Notes: generated by a model not told the origin, from the letters alone. Shown: positions 16,263-26,949, numbered from the stretch's first letter. The stretch: 64,000 bases of DNA from an archaeon (GCA_020057405.1 JAGVFW010000004.1:121660-185659), one strand, 5' to 3'. Program-made: numbers and translations.

Positions 16263-18188
16263 CCAATATGCCGAATTCCCTTGCCTTAGTTCACCTGCCA
16301 CGCCTTAGTATTTTCTACCTGAGCACCTGTACTGGTTCTTGGTACGGACTCTCTACAGGATTGCAACACCGTTTTCAAGGGCCATTGGACTCAACCCACC
16401 TTGCGGTTTTCAGAACTTAAGCTCGTGCTCCTCTTAACGAGACTTCCGAGCCCTGGTTTCTTTAAATGCCCTCTCGGGCACTGGGCCTATCCACTGGCGT
16501 CCGATGTTACCTTGTGTTACCACGCTCCGTAAAGAGGCAAGAGATTATTAACTCCTTTCCCTGATTTCGACCTACGCGATTACGCTTGGTCTTAGGACCG
16601 GCTTACTCTAGCTCGACTAGCGTTGGCTAGAAACCCTTGCTCTTTCGGCGTCCGGGATTCTCGCCCGGAATAGATGCTACTAGCACCAGGATCTTCATTA
16701 CTACCCGCTCCACAAGACCTCACGGCCTTGCTTCTGGGCAAGCAGTACGCCCTCCTACTCAATCCCGCGGCTCTGCCGCGGTTGCTGCAGTATCGGTGAT
16801 ATACTTAGTCCCGGAAGTTTACGATGCCACAAACCTTGACGGGTCCGCTGTTACGCGTTGTTTAACGGATGGCAGCTTCTGTTCCTACCGCCCCGCTGTC
16901 TATGGAATATGACATCTTGATGAGTAACACTCAGTATATGCTTAGGGACCTTAACTGCAGTAGGGGTCGTTCCCCTCTCGCCGTCCGCGCTTAACTCGGA
17001 CTGGCCAACTCCCAATGTCTACAGCAACCATGGCTTCGGAGTTGGACAAGAAAGTGAGGATTTTACTCCCCGTTCTTTCGAATCCGTCGCTCTACCCATG
17101 GTCCGCCTCGATCGGGGCTGTACTGCGGTACACTTCGGAGGGAACCCGCTATCGCCGGGCTCGTATGGACTTTCACCCCTACACGCAAATCACCCAAGAA
17201 GATATACTATCACTGGATGCGGGCTTCCACCGTCCGGGAGGACGGTTTCACCCTGTTCGCGCGTAGTTCGTTCCGGCTTCGGGTCTGTAAAAAGTGACTA
17301 AACGCGAGTTACCACGTCTTCCCTGGGACCTTACGGCCTTGCGGAATTTCGCTTTCGCTATGCACAATGCTCGCCACTCCCTACAACTCCCTGGCTCTTG
17401 CTTCAAGAAGGATGACTGGACGCCGTTGCCTTGCGGCCCTTTATCGCCCAATCTTCTTGTGGCCAACCAGTTTCAGGCACTTTTAACTAGCCTTTCGGCT
17501 TGCTTTTCAACTTTCGCTCACGCTACTCAATACGCTATCGGTTTCAGATTATATTTAGGGTTACAAGTCAATGACTCGCATCTTCACACCACCTTCTCAA
17601 GCGATGCTACTCTGGAACTCGGCTCACCCAATGAACTACTGCCTACGCGGCTGTCACGCTTTATCGCGCCCTTTTCCAAGGGTCTTCGGCTAAGAACACT
17701 GGTGTTAAACGCCGGTCCGAACACCACATCCGAGCCTCTGTTACCAAAGGCCGTTCGGTTTGCCCTATTCCGCGTTCGATCGCTCTACTGACGGAATCTC
17801 AGTTGATTTATTTTCCTCCGCTTACTAAGATATTTCAATTCAGCGGGTCTTCGCTTCTTCCGAAGCAATTCGGGAATCCCGGGTTAAATGGCTGGATGCG
17901 CCTACCCCGGGCTTTTCGCAGCTTCCCACGCCCTTCGTCGCTATCTGAACCTAGTCATCCACTGGCTGGCTATAGCTAGTAGCCTCAAATGCTCTACTAC
18001 AATCCGATATCTCGGATATAATGTGAACACTAAAAGGCTTCCTTACACCTACACAGCCTCATAAGCTGCCCGGTGCCTTGCGGCACACGAGCAAATCGGC
18101 ACTTCGTTGCGAACACCGGCGGCCAGCCGGACTTACTCCGCAAGCGCATAACGCCCAAAACGGTTTTGACGCCGTCAACGGGCACGAA

Positions 18189-18297
18189 TGGACTCGGTGG
18201 GACTTTCCCCAACCTGCTCTTGCCAGAAGAGCCGGAGGCTTTGAACCCACGACCTCCTGCTTGCAAAGCAGGCGCGCTACCACTGCGCTACGAGCCC
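18189..18297 (-). tRNA. tRNA-Ala (anticodon TGC) with a T-loop intron
   Basis: Acceptor GGGCTCG (18297-18291) pairs with CGAGTCC (18196-18190), including the G3-U70 identity pair; A73 is at 18189. The D arm GCGC/GCGC and the anticodon arm CCTGC-TTTGCAA-GCAGG are intact. The T arm is split: GTGGGTTCAAA continues with 37 foreign bases (18239-18203) before T60 and CCCAC. Excision gives a perfect T arm, so the insertion is at position 59/60. It lies between 16S and 23S, the usual place for tRNA-Ala in archaeal operons. Confidence 0.92.
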
Positions 18298-18343
18298 ACG
18301 CTAAACTAACACCGGCGCCCTCTTTCGAGAGCGCCTGAATGTT

Positions 18344-18355
18344 GACAGGTTCTAA
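18344..18355 (-). other. 16S processing stem, 3' arm (pairs with 19990-20001)
   Basis: Read as RNA on the minus strand, GACAGGTTCTAA (20001-19990) upstream of 16S pairs perfectly with TTAGAACCTGTC (18355-18344) downstream. The pairing continues with bulges through GGTA/TACC, as in a bulge-helix-bulge cutting site. Confidence 0.75.
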
Positions 18356-18411
18356 TTTGGTAGAGTGCTTTTGAAACTTCTACCCTCCAGCACTTAGGTC
18401 TTGCTGCCTAT

Positions 18412-19934
<1,523 letters not shown>

Positions 19935-20249
19935 GGCGCGCCTCCGAAGAGGCGCGCGCTTGGTCGCAAGATCTAAGCACTATCTTACCTTAGAACCTGT
20001 CGTCGCAGCCCAAAGACATTCTAGCGCGTGGGAGCGCATGAAAGCTTACTTGAGTGCCCATGACTGCTATAGTGGAATAAAGTGGATTTTTCATGCCAGC
20101 AACAGACTCACGCGCGCCCATTCATTGCAGAAATAGGCTAATAGACGCCGTATGAACCTGTAAAACTGCTGTCGAATCCGCCGGGACTACAGCAAAACGC
20201 GACACTTCAGTCTCACCCTGAAATGCCTACTGTATAACGCCTCCCGAGG
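19935..20249 (-). other. Leader of the rRNA operon
   Basis: About 315 bases between the rRNA promoter and 16S, without a credible protein gene. It holds the upstream arm of the 16S processing stem (19990-20001) and, right before 16S, a GC-rich hairpin GCGCGCGCCTCTTCGGAGGCGCGC (about 19936-19959). Confidence 0.6.
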
Positions 20250-20262
20250 TATTTAAAGGTGT
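20250..20262 (-). promoter_or_regulatory. rRNA operon promoter
   Basis: On the minus strand ACACCTTTAAATACC combines a purine/C-rich BRE-like element with a TATA box. It is the best promoter upstream of 16S and lies ~315 bases before it. Confidence 0.6.
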
Positions 20263-20287
20263 CGATAATCAACGATTGAAACGGTTT

Positions 20288-20318
20288 TAAGAAAAAAGAG
20301 TGCCGGCAAAAGCCGGCT
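20288..20318 (-). terminator. Hairpin plus T-tract after the repeat-protein gene
   Basis: Minus strand: GCCGGCTTTTGCCGGC (20317-20302) followed by ACTCTTTTTTCTT. It lies just after the stop of the gene at 20326-20745 and separates it from the rRNA promoter. Confidence 0.65.
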
Positions 20319-20325
20319 AAAGAAC

Positions 20326-20745
20326 TTACGCGCGAAGCTTGGGCACGGCGTTCGACGCCTTGGGCCTTAGGCTTGAGACCTTGGGCTTAATGCTCGACGG
20401 CACCGGTTTTTTGCCAAACGCGAAAAGCTTGGGCTTTGCCGAAGACACTTTGGGCGTTATGCTGGATGCCCTGGGCTTCACCGTCGAGGCGACGGGCTTG
20501 ATTGCCGAAGGAACTGGCCTGCCAATCACGTAAGGCTTGGGCACGACGTTAGACGCCTTGGGCTTGACGCTTGAGGCAACGGGCTTGACGTTCGACGGCA
20601 GGGGCTTTTCCGCAAACGGCGTGGGAACATCCATGAAAGCCTTGGGCACCATCGAGGACGGCACGGGCTGCAGCGCACTTGCAAAGGCGGGAGTCAGGAT
20701 GAAACCCAACAGCGCGAAGGCGAGCGCGAATTTACCAACATTCAT
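20326..20745 (-). CDS. Secreted proline/serine heptad-repeat protein
   Basis: 139 residues. A signal peptide (MNVGKFALAFALLGF...AFASA) is followed by a body made of a seven-residue repeat, roughly (K/R/V)P(K/V)(A/V)S(S/N)(V/I/A): KPVASSV, KPKASNV, KPVASTV, KPRASSI, TPKVSSA, KPKVSSL, RPKASNA. Two longer spacers (KPYVIGRP and KLFAFGKKP) interrupt it. It is rich in Pro, Lys and Ser with almost no acidic residues, so it is basic and extended, perhaps a cell-wall or surface-binding filament. No family recognised. Confidence 0.7.
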   Translation of the reverse strand: MNVGKFALAFALLGFILTPAFASALQPVPSSMVPKAFMDVPTPFAEKPLPSNVKPVASSVKPKASNVVPKPYVIGRPVPSAIKPVASTVKPRASSITPKVSSAKPKLFAFGKKPVPSSIKPKVSSLRPKASNAVPKLRA

Positions 20746-20863
20746 TTCAAATCACCTGATAGTGATTCTGGCGGGGCGGCTAGATATCCAAGCGCAAATT
20801 GTTAGGCCACAGGCTAATCCAAGAAAACAAGCTTAAGAACAAAAACGCGGATTTCGTCAGCAA

Positions 20864-21172
20864 CTAGTAGACGCCAAAACTTGCTAGCTCGCCCTCGACT
20901 TTCTCCATGTCCTCGAGGAGCTCGCGCAGGAGCTTTTTCGTGAGGATGCGGTTCTTGTTCTTCGTAGCGAGCTTGATGCGGATGTCGGCGACCTGCGAGC
21001 GCATACGCGTGCGGTCCTCAATCAGGCGCATCACGCGGTCCGACTGTCCTGCAGCAACGGCCTGCCTGCTCTCGCCGACGATGAATTTGCGGTAAAGCAG
21101 GTAGAGCAGCACGAAGACTAGGATGACGATGATTGCGTCGAGAACCAAGCTCAGCTCTGCGTTAACGGCCAT
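20864..21172 (-). CDS. Small membrane-anchored coiled-coil protein
   Basis: 102 residues from the ATG at 21172; a TTG two codons upstream is less likely. One N-terminal membrane segment (LVLDAIIVILVFVLLYLLY) is followed by a charged, mostly helical body (RVMRLIEDRTRMRSQVADIR and LTKKLLRELLEDMEKVEGEL) with coiled-coil character. The body is probably cytoplasmic. No family recognised. Confidence 0.6.
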   Translation of the reverse strand: MAVNAELSLVLDAIIVILVFVLLYLLYRKFIVGESRQAVAAGQSDRVMRLIEDRTRMRSQVADIRIKLATKNKNRILTKKLLRELLEDMEKVEGELASFGVY

Positions 21173-21245
21173 TGCCAAGGCATTACGCAGGTCGGGTTAA
21201 AAAGGTTAAAGAAGGGTTCTGCCGACAGTCTAGCAGGTGATACTT

Positions 21246-21641
21246 ATGTCAGATGAAAACGAAGAAGTTGATTTTCCCGAAGAGTCGCCAGGCCGGAGGA
21301 AAGGTAGTGGAAAGAGCGCTGCAGACCGGACAGCCGAGGCCTTGCTGACTAAGTTCATGCTAACGCTTACTAACAAGGGCGTCGTCCACCAGCCAATTAA
21401 GGACCAGCATCGCGTGTCCCTCGGCCCTTCAAACCGCACGCCCCTTACTAGCATCGCGAATGAAATGGAAATCGCCGTGCATAAGTCGGACCTAGGAGCG
21501 CAGCGGACGGCCTACCTTAGTGGATTGAAAGCGCTTGCGGTACAACACGCGAAAAGCTCGACGCACAAGATTAAGATTACGCGCGGACATACCGGCCCAG
21601 GGCAATACCACGCGGACATCTCCCTCGTTAGGCGGAGATAG
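21246..21641 (+). CDS. Uncharacterised 131-residue protein
   Basis: Start chosen at the ATG 21246 because GGTGATACTT sits directly upstream; an in-frame GTG at 21237 overlaps that site. The N-terminal 30 residues are acidic then basic and disordered (SDENEEVDFPEESPGRRKG). The rest is soluble with a C-terminal HKIKITRGHTGPGQYHADISLVRRR. No family recognised. Transcribed away from the coiled-coil gene. Confidence 0.55.
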   Translation: MSDENEEVDFPEESPGRRKGSGKSAADRTAEALLTKFMLTLTNKGVVHQPIKDQHRVSLGPSNRTPLTSIANEMEIAVHKSDLGAQRTAYLSGLKALAVQHAKSSTHKIKITRGHTGPGQYHADISLVRRR

Positions 21642-21678
21642 GCGCCGGGTATTTTGCAATCATACCGTTGGGTGCAAG

Positions 21679-24474
21679 CTAGCCGCGTTCGAGAACGGTC
21701 TGGCCGGCAACCGGATCGAGGTTGTAGAGGTCGTAGCCAACCCCGTTGTTCACGTCGCGGTTTCCTTGGAAGATGTTGCCTCGCATGCCTAGTATGTTGA
21801 AATTCAAGTCGCCAGAATAGTATCCCTGCAGGGCATAGTTGAGCCGATAGCCTTGCCTGCGTTCGTCTCCGTTTTGGTAGGTTGAACCGGATTGGCCGCA
21901 CTCGGCATACGCCCGGTTGGACACGTAGTTCGGGTCGACATAAACAGTCTGCAGATAGTTCCGACGAACTTCGTTACCAAGCACCTGGTTTTCGTTCCAT
22001 TGCCTGAAGTACTCGTTCAGAGCTAGTTGCATTACAGCGCAATACTTGCCGTTGGTGTTAGTTATTGAATTGTCGGCCAAGTAGTTTCGCATCACTGGCT
22101 GATAGAAGAACGGATTTCTTAGCGGGTCGTTAAAGCTCGTTGCGTCGATTGCGGGCGACCTCATGATAATCGGACCAGTTTCAGCAAGCGTGTTTGAGGC
22201 GTACACGACGTCATAAGCGCCGTTGTAAAGGTAGAGCGGCAGCATCACGTTCGAAAGCTGGTTGTTGTAGATTATGTTTTGGTAGGCGGAGTACGGCACG
22301 AGCGTGTAGAAGCTGCCGGCGGCGGGCGGGATGTCCCAAGGCTTGTCGACAGTCAACTGGCTGTTGGAACGCGAAGTCACTATCCGCACTTGGCCCGCTC
22401 CCTGGCCTGAAAGTATCGTCACGGCAGTCCGCGAGTTGAAGCCGGTCTTGCCCACCCAGTTCTTTGTGGAATCGGTCAGGTAGGTGGCGCCACCGCCTGT
22501 TGCAGTGCCGTAATCTTGAATCTGTTCAGTGTCCTCTCGCGCCTGTTGCGTCATGAACTCTTCTCCATCATTGCGGAATTGATCGTCGTTCTGCGGCCGC
22601 TCGCCAATGTTCTGAATACGGTTGTTGATTATCGCTGCGCCGGGGTCGAAAGAAAATTCTAGGCCGCCGGTTTCGGTCCGGTCGTTCTTGCGGATGCTGT
22701 TGTTCAATATGAAGGTGTTGCCGTCGAAGACCGCGTACTTGAAGTCGGTAAAGAGAATCCGGCCTGCCTCCCGGTCAAAGGTGTTTCCGCGGACAGTCAG
22801 GTACTTTCCGTATAATCCCCAAATGGGATACCACCTGCGGCCGGGATAACGGTAGTTTACGCCCGAAAGCAGTAGGTAATCCGAGTTGACGAAATTCATT
22901 GACTTGGAGGAAAGCGCGTTGATGTACAGGTTCTTGAGGATAATTTTGGAGGCATAAACGCTGCAGTAGGGCGTCTGGCAGCCGCCGCCCGAATCGGTCC
23001 TAATTGAGTGCTCAAGGGCATCACCGCGGTCGGGCGCTTCGGAGTAATTAACGTTAATCAGAGACAAGTCCATCGCGCCAACTCGCGTGGCGCCGTTCCT
23101 AAACGTGATTGCGCCATCGCAGCAGTTGCTGATGTTGTAGTTGACTTTAGTGAGCAGCGGACCGTCTCCCTTGAGAACCACGTTTGAAGGCAACCAAATG
23201 CCGCTGCGGATAAGGTAATCGCCCGTAGGAACGTAAACCGTACCGCCGCCAGCAGCTGAAGCGGCAGCAATGGCCGCGTTGAAAGCAGGAATTTCATTCA
23301 CCAAACCACTGCCTTGAGCGCCATAATCACGCACGTTAAACGTCCTTGACGCGATTTGCGCAAACTCGCCAGCCCAGAACACGTCAAGGCCCCAGGGGTC
23401 TGAAGAAACGGACGCGCCCCTAACAACGTCGTCTGAAAACGCGTCGCCAAAGGACCCTCCGAGACCGTTGTTGACCTTCACGCGGTAGTTAACACCTTGG
23501 GCAAGTGAAGGGGCAGTCAAGGCGAGGTAATAGGGCGTCGACTCCGAACTTAGCACGCTTGCCGCAATCGTGTTGTTCTGGGAATCAACAAACCAAGCTG
23601 AAGGCGAGTGACCCGAAACCTGCATGTTTCGACCGAACACCCTTACCTTGACTCCAGCGTAGGCATACTCCGCGTCAACCATAGTAACGCGCGGCTTGTT
23701 CGCAAACCACTCGTTGCTCCGGCCGCCTGACTGGTCCTCAAGCCAAATAGCATACAATCCAGCTGGCGTCGCTTGTGGAACTCGGCCCTGAAGCACAACG
23801 CTCGAATAACTCACGAACTGTATCTGAACTGCAGCGTCACGAACACCCGTGTCCGAAACACGCTGAACCATCAGCTTGGCTTGAGATTGCGGCGTAAACT
23901 TACCGCCAACGAGGTTGAACGCGTCGTCGGGGTTAAGCGACTCGCTCCCGTAATAAATTCTGGCGCCCGAATCGCCGGGCTCGGGGGTCGGGCTGGGTGA
24001 CGGAGATGAAGATGGAGTTGGGGATGGCGAACCGCTTGGCGTCGGCGAGGGAGAACTGTTTGAAGCGGGACTTGGCGAGCCAATGGGCGTCGGAGACGGC
24101 GAAACTGAAGGACCGGGCGTAGGCACAGGCGTAACGACCGCACCGCCGACGCAGTAAACTGGATCAACCAAAGTCACCCCGGTACAGGCGGCGAGACACT
24201 CATTCCAATAAGTACGGGCGTCAGAAGCGCACACGGGACGGTAAACCCCGCTGCAACCACAATTAACCGGAATCGGCGCAGGCGTCGGATTCACAGACGG
24301 GCTAGGCGACACCTCAGGTTGGGGTGTCGGGGTCGCGCCAACATCGCGAGTAGAATTCGTTATCCGGCGGATCAAGTCTGCTGCGTCGTGGAGACCCACG
24401 AACGCAAGGCCTAGAATAACGATGCCGAGCACGGTAAAGCCGATGAAAAGCAAAGCTGGCCGGTCCAAATCCAC
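21679..24474 (-). CDS. Large surface protein: membrane anchor, Kazal-like domain, Pro/Ser linker, right-handed beta-helix
   Basis: About 931 residues from the GTG at 24474; a GTG at 24510 is possible, but an ATAAATATA promoter-like stretch lies between the two. Domains in order: an N-terminal membrane segment (ALLFIGFTVLGIVILGLAFV); Pro/Thr/Ser linker; a Cys-rich Kazal-like module (CGCSGVYRPVCASDARTYW and CLAACTG); a long PSPTPSGSPSP linker; an unknown beta domain; then a pectate-lyase-3-like beta-helix beginning FNVRDYGAQGSGLVNEIPAF and TVYVPTGDYLIRSG, with repeated Asn-rich coils to the end. It is likely anchored outside the cell and acts on or binds polysaccharide. Confidence 0.8.
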   Translation of the reverse strand: MDLDRPALLFIGFTVLGIVILGLAFVGLHDAADLIRRITNSTRDVGATPTPQPEVSPSPSVNPTPAPIPVNCGCSGVYRPVCASDARTYWNECLAACTGVTLVDPVYCVGGAVVTPVPTPGPSVSPSPTPIGSPSPASNSSPSPTPSGSPSPTPSSSPSPSPTPEPGDSGARIYYGSESLNPDDAFNLVGGKFTPQSQAKLMVQRVSDTGVRDAAVQIQFVSYSSVVLQGRVPQATPAGLYAIWLEDQSGGRSNEWFANKPRVTMVDAEYAYAGVKVRVFGRNMQVSGHSPSAWFVDSQNNTIAASVLSSESTPYYLALTAPSLAQGVNYRVKVNNGLGGSFGDAFSDDVVRGASVSSDPWGLDVFWAGEFAQIASRTFNVRDYGAQGSGLVNEIPAFNAAIAAASAAGGGTVYVPTGDYLIRSGIWLPSNVVLKGDGPLLTKVNYNISNCCDGAITFRNGATRVGAMDLSLINVNYSEAPDRGDALEHSIRTDSGGGCQTPYCSVYASKIILKNLYINALSSKSMNFVNSDYLLLSGVNYRYPGRRWYPIWGLYGKYLTVRGNTFDREAGRILFTDFKYAVFDGNTFILNNSIRKNDRTETGGLEFSFDPGAAIINNRIQNIGERPQNDDQFRNDGEEFMTQQAREDTEQIQDYGTATGGGATYLTDSTKNWVGKTGFNSRTAVTILSGQGAGQVRIVTSRSNSQLTVDKPWDIPPAAGSFYTLVPYSAYQNIIYNNQLSNVMLPLYLYNGAYDVVYASNTLAETGPIIMRSPAIDATSFNDPLRNPFFYQPVMRNYLADNSITNTNGKYCAVMQLALNEYFRQWNENQVLGNEVRRNYLQTVYVDPNYVSNRAYAECGQSGSTYQNGDERRQGYRLNYALQGYYSGDLNFNILGMRGNIFQGNRDVNNGVGYDLYNLDPVAGQTVLERG

Positions 24475-24531
24475 GAAAAAGTAACTGCAGAACACTATAT
24501 TTATCTTCACAAGCGGTTTGTCTTACTGCAC

Positions 24532-25377
24532 ATGGCAATAGGGGAAATCGCGGGCTCGCTTGCGGCACTAGGCAGTGCCGGCAGCTCGCTCATCCAACGA
24601 AAAGTATTGCGCCATGACCGGACAAGCCACTTGAGCTACGCAGTGCTCTACAACTTCGGAGGCGCCCTCGTGCTCTTGCCGTTCCTCTACTATTACCCGC
24701 CCATTCCCACCAACCCGGCAGGATGGCTTTACGCAGGGATTGCAACCACGCTTTGGGCAATCATCGGCGTGCTGGGGTTTTTTAACACAAAGAAAGTCGA
24801 AGCACCTAAACTGATTGTCCTCAAGCGCTTCAAGGTCGTCGCAATCGCGGCAATGAGCGTATTTTTCCTAGGTGAAGTACTCTCGCCGCAAAAAATTGGT
24901 GCGCTCCTGCTCATAATCGCAAGCGCGCTCTTGCTCACTTACGATGGAAAGAAACTCAAGCTAGACCGCCAGTCACTCTTGGTGCTCTTCACGGCGTTTC
25001 TTACGGCAGGCGTGGTAATTGCGGACAAGGCCGCGCTTGCGTACTTCCCCCTGACTGCCTACGCGTTCATCGTTTTTCTCGTGCCTGGCCTCCTGGTCTT
25101 CGGCTACGCGAAAACGAGCTTCAACGCGCACTTGACCAACTTAAGCGGGCTCAAAAGGTGGGTTGCCGCCGACGTGCTCGTCGACGCGGCCACCTATTTG
25201 CTCATCCTCTTCGCGCTCCAAAACCTGTCCGCAACTTCAGTCGTGCTTTTGCAGGAACTATCGCTGCCCCTAGTCGCAGTAGGCGGGATAGTCCTGCTTC
25301 GGGAAAAGCGCGACTTGAAGAAAGTGGCCATGGCAGTCGCGCTTGCCCTCGCAGGCAGCGTGCTGCTCGTCATCTAG
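24532..25377 (+). CDS. EamA/DMT-superfamily transporter
   Basis: 281 residues with about ten membrane segments in two repeated halves, typical of EamA transporters. The second half ends PLVAVGGIVLLREKRDLKKVAMAVALALAGSVLLVI, the usual last two helices. It probably exports or imports a small metabolite; substrate unknown. Divergent from the beta-helix gene with a ~60-base shared promoter region. Confidence 0.85.
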   Translation: MAIGEIAGSLAALGSAGSSLIQRKVLRHDRTSHLSYAVLYNFGGALVLLPFLYYYPPIPTNPAGWLYAGIATTLWAIIGVLGFFNTKKVEAPKLIVLKRFKVVAIAAMSVFFLGEVLSPQKIGALLLIIASALLLTYDGKKLKLDRQSLLVLFTAFLTAGVVIADKAALAYFPLTAYAFIVFLVPGLLVFGYAKTSFNAHLTNLSGLKRWVAADVLVDAATYLLILFALQNLSATSVVLLQELSLPLVAVGGIVLLREKRDLKKVAMAVALALAGSVLLVI

Positions 25378-25415
25378 AAGGTTTAATTCACTATTCCCCA
25401 CACAAGAATACTGAC

Positions 25416-25500
25416 GCAGGGGTGGCAGAGCCTGGCCAAATGCGATGGGTTTAGGGCCCATTCCCTTAGGGGTTCGAGAGTTCAAATCTCTCCCCCTGCA
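25416..25500 (+). tRNA. tRNA-Leu (anticodon TAG)
   Basis: 85 bases, no intron. Acceptor GCAGGGG pairs with CCCCTGC, and A73 is at 25500. Anticodon stem ATGGG/CCCAT with loop TTTAGGG; long variable arm CCCTTAGGGG; T arm GAGAG-TTCAAAT-CTCTC. Its 3' end, CTCCCCCTGCA, is repeated at 26288, 26977 and ~27611 downstream, so it appears to be the founding site of a cassette array. Confidence 0.95.
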
Positions 25501-25582
25501 TAGTGTAACTTACTAGAGTCTTCCCTCTCCAGCTTAGGCAGTCGCCTCAACGCGCCTAGTTGCGAGCAGTACGAGGATAATA

Positions 25583-25607
25583 CTATTTAAATATTAGAAT
25601 TTTCTAA
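25583..25607 (+). promoter_or_regulatory. TATA box and palindromic operator of the ArsR-type gene
   Basis: TATTTAAATA (25583-25592) is followed by the perfect palindrome TTAGAATTTTCTAA (25594-25607), then ATG at 25616. A palindrome between TATA box and start is where an ArsR-type repressor would block initiation; autoregulation is inferred. Confidence 0.6.
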
Positions 25608-25615
25608 TGTGTTAG

Positions 25616-25930
25616 ATGGACAAGGAGCTTTACAAGATTCATGCGGATGTTTGCAAGGTTTTTTCCAACCCGGCGAGGCTGGAAATCCTTGACTTGCTTA
25701 GGGGCAAGGGAATGTCCGTTTCCGAACTCACCAGGCGGACGGGGTTGAGTCAAGCAAACGTTTCGCAGCACTTGTCGGTAATGAAGTCCAAGGGCATCGT
25801 GTCTTACAGGCGGAAGGGAAAGAACGTCTATTACTCGCTTTCAAACCCGAAGGTAGTTAAGGCATTCGACTTGATGCGCGAAGCGCTGGTAGAAAACCTC
25901 GCCAAGCGCTTTAAAGGAGGGCGGAACTGA
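25616..25930 (+). CDS. ArsR-family winged-helix repressor
   Basis: 104 residues. Winged-helix core VFSNPARLEILDLLRGKGMSV, recognition helix TGLSQANVSQHLSVMKSKG, and wing VSYRRKGKNVYYSL. The metal-site ELCVCDL motif is absent, so it probably senses something other than arsenic, perhaps redox or sulfur state given its partner. It is followed one base later by a DsrE-like gene and forms cassette 1 of the tRNA-Leu array. Confidence 0.9.
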   Translation: MDKELYKIHADVCKVFSNPARLEILDLLRGKGMSVSELTRRTGLSQANVSQHLSVMKSKGIVSYRRKGKNVYYSLSNPKVVKAFDLMREALVENLAKRFKGGRN

Positions 25931-25931
25931 A

Positions 25932-26246
25932 ATGGCGAAACTGGCGGTAGTTATCAGTTCCAACGAGCCGGAAAAGGCGTGGAACGCTTTCAGGTTCTCA
26001 ACCCTGGCGCTTGGGAAAAAAGACGAAGTAAGCGTTTTTCTCATGAATAGTGGCGTCGAATGCCTTGTTGACTCGGAAAAATACGACGTCAAGGCGCTTT
26101 CGGACAAATTCGAGCAGAACGGGGGGAAGGTGCTCGCCTGCGGCACCTGCGTGAAAAACAGGAGCATGGGAAACGTCTGCGAGATTTCAAACATGGAAAC
26201 GTTCTACAACCTCGTCACCGAGAGCGATAGGGCAATTTACTTCTAA
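25932..26246 (+). CDS. DsrE/DsrF-like small sulfur-relay-type protein
   Basis: 104 residues. AKLAVVISSNEPEKAWNAFRF at the N-terminus and DEVSVFLMNSGVECL match the DsrE fold, with the active-site-type Cys pair in LACGTCVKN around residue 75. DsrE proteins pass persulfide sulfur or bind thiols. The direct coupling with the ArsR gene (one-base spacing) suggests a redox- or sulfur-responsive pair. Confidence 0.8.
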   Translation: MAKLAVVISSNEPEKAWNAFRFSTLALGKKDEVSVFLMNSGVECLVDSEKYDVKALSDKFEQNGGKVLACGTCVKNRSMGNVCEISNMETFYNLVTESDRAIYF

Positions 26247-26260
26247 AACCAACCCGCGCT

Positions 26261-26298
26261 TCAGACTCTAGAAACATACTAGAGTCACTCCCCCTGCA
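26261..26298 (+). repeat. Cassette junction 1: hairpin plus tRNA-Leu 3' end copy
   Basis: TTCA, then GACTCTAG-AAACATA-CTAGAGTC (an eight-pair hairpin), then ACTCCCCCTGCA, which matches the last bases of the tRNA-Leu at 25416-25500. After it comes a half-conserved TATCTTTC...AGTCT. Together it mimics a T arm plus the acceptor 3' strand. Confidence 0.8.
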
Positions 26299-26310
26299 TG
26301 TTCTATCTTT

Positions 26311-26898
26311 CTATAGTCTGCGCTGAAAAAGAATAGATTTCACTCGACTGCCCAGCCACGTGTGAAAATATGATTTAACCGGGGTGAATCCGTCGCGAAG
26401 AAATTGACTAATTCTAGGCTTGTTCGCGGCATGTGTATCGCTAAGTGCGTACGTACAACCAATAGAGCGAGCATGCGACAATCGGGCGTCAGTAAGCATG
26501 GTGGAGATTTTTTCTCGACGAAAGTCTCTATCTACGAATACTCCGTGCAAATGATAGTAGTTTCCAGGCTCAAGTAACTTATCGAATCGATGATTGTGAT
26601 ATTCGGGATCATAGCGCTCGCCCAATGCCATTCCAACAATACGGTTTCTCGAATTCCTTGCAACGAGAAGAATGGCACTGTCGCCACGTTTTTCACGCAA
26701 GGCCACCATCATCTTGGCTAATTTGGTTGCGTCCCCTCGTTTTTTCAATACCTTTTCGTGAGGGGGCTCAGTGTAACACTGAAAGAAAATGTCTCCGATT
26801 CTTCGCATATCTGTTCTTGAAGGATTCCGCCCAAGTTCGTGGATCGTGAATGTCAGTTGACTAGCACCAGCCATCGTGGGAACACCTGTAGATACCAT
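26311..26898 (-). CDS. GNAT-family acetyltransferase (cassette 2)
   Basis: 195 residues. The acetyl-CoA-binding motif A region is HLHGVFVDRDFRREKISTML (residues ~120-140), followed by a helix ARLSHARSIGC and a C-terminal ALSDTHAANKPRISQFLRDGF, typical of GNAT. Alone in its cassette and opposite in direction to its neighbours, with its own TATA-like box (GATATTTTTAAT upstream). Substrate unknown; GNAT genes are common cargo of cassette arrays. Confidence 0.8.
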   Translation of the reverse strand: MVSTGVPTMAGASQLTFTIHELGRNPSRTDMRRIGDIFFQCYTEPPHEKVLKKRGDATKLAKMMVALREKRGDSAILLVARNSRNRIVGMALGERYDPEYHNHRFDKLLEPGNYYHLHGVFVDRDFRREKISTMLTDARLSHARSIGCTYALSDTHAANKPRISQFLRDGFTPVKSYFHTWLGSRVKSILFQRRL

Positions 26899-26949
26899 GA
26901 CATCTGGCCATTAAAAATATCACATTCAACGAAAATCCCGAGCACACCT

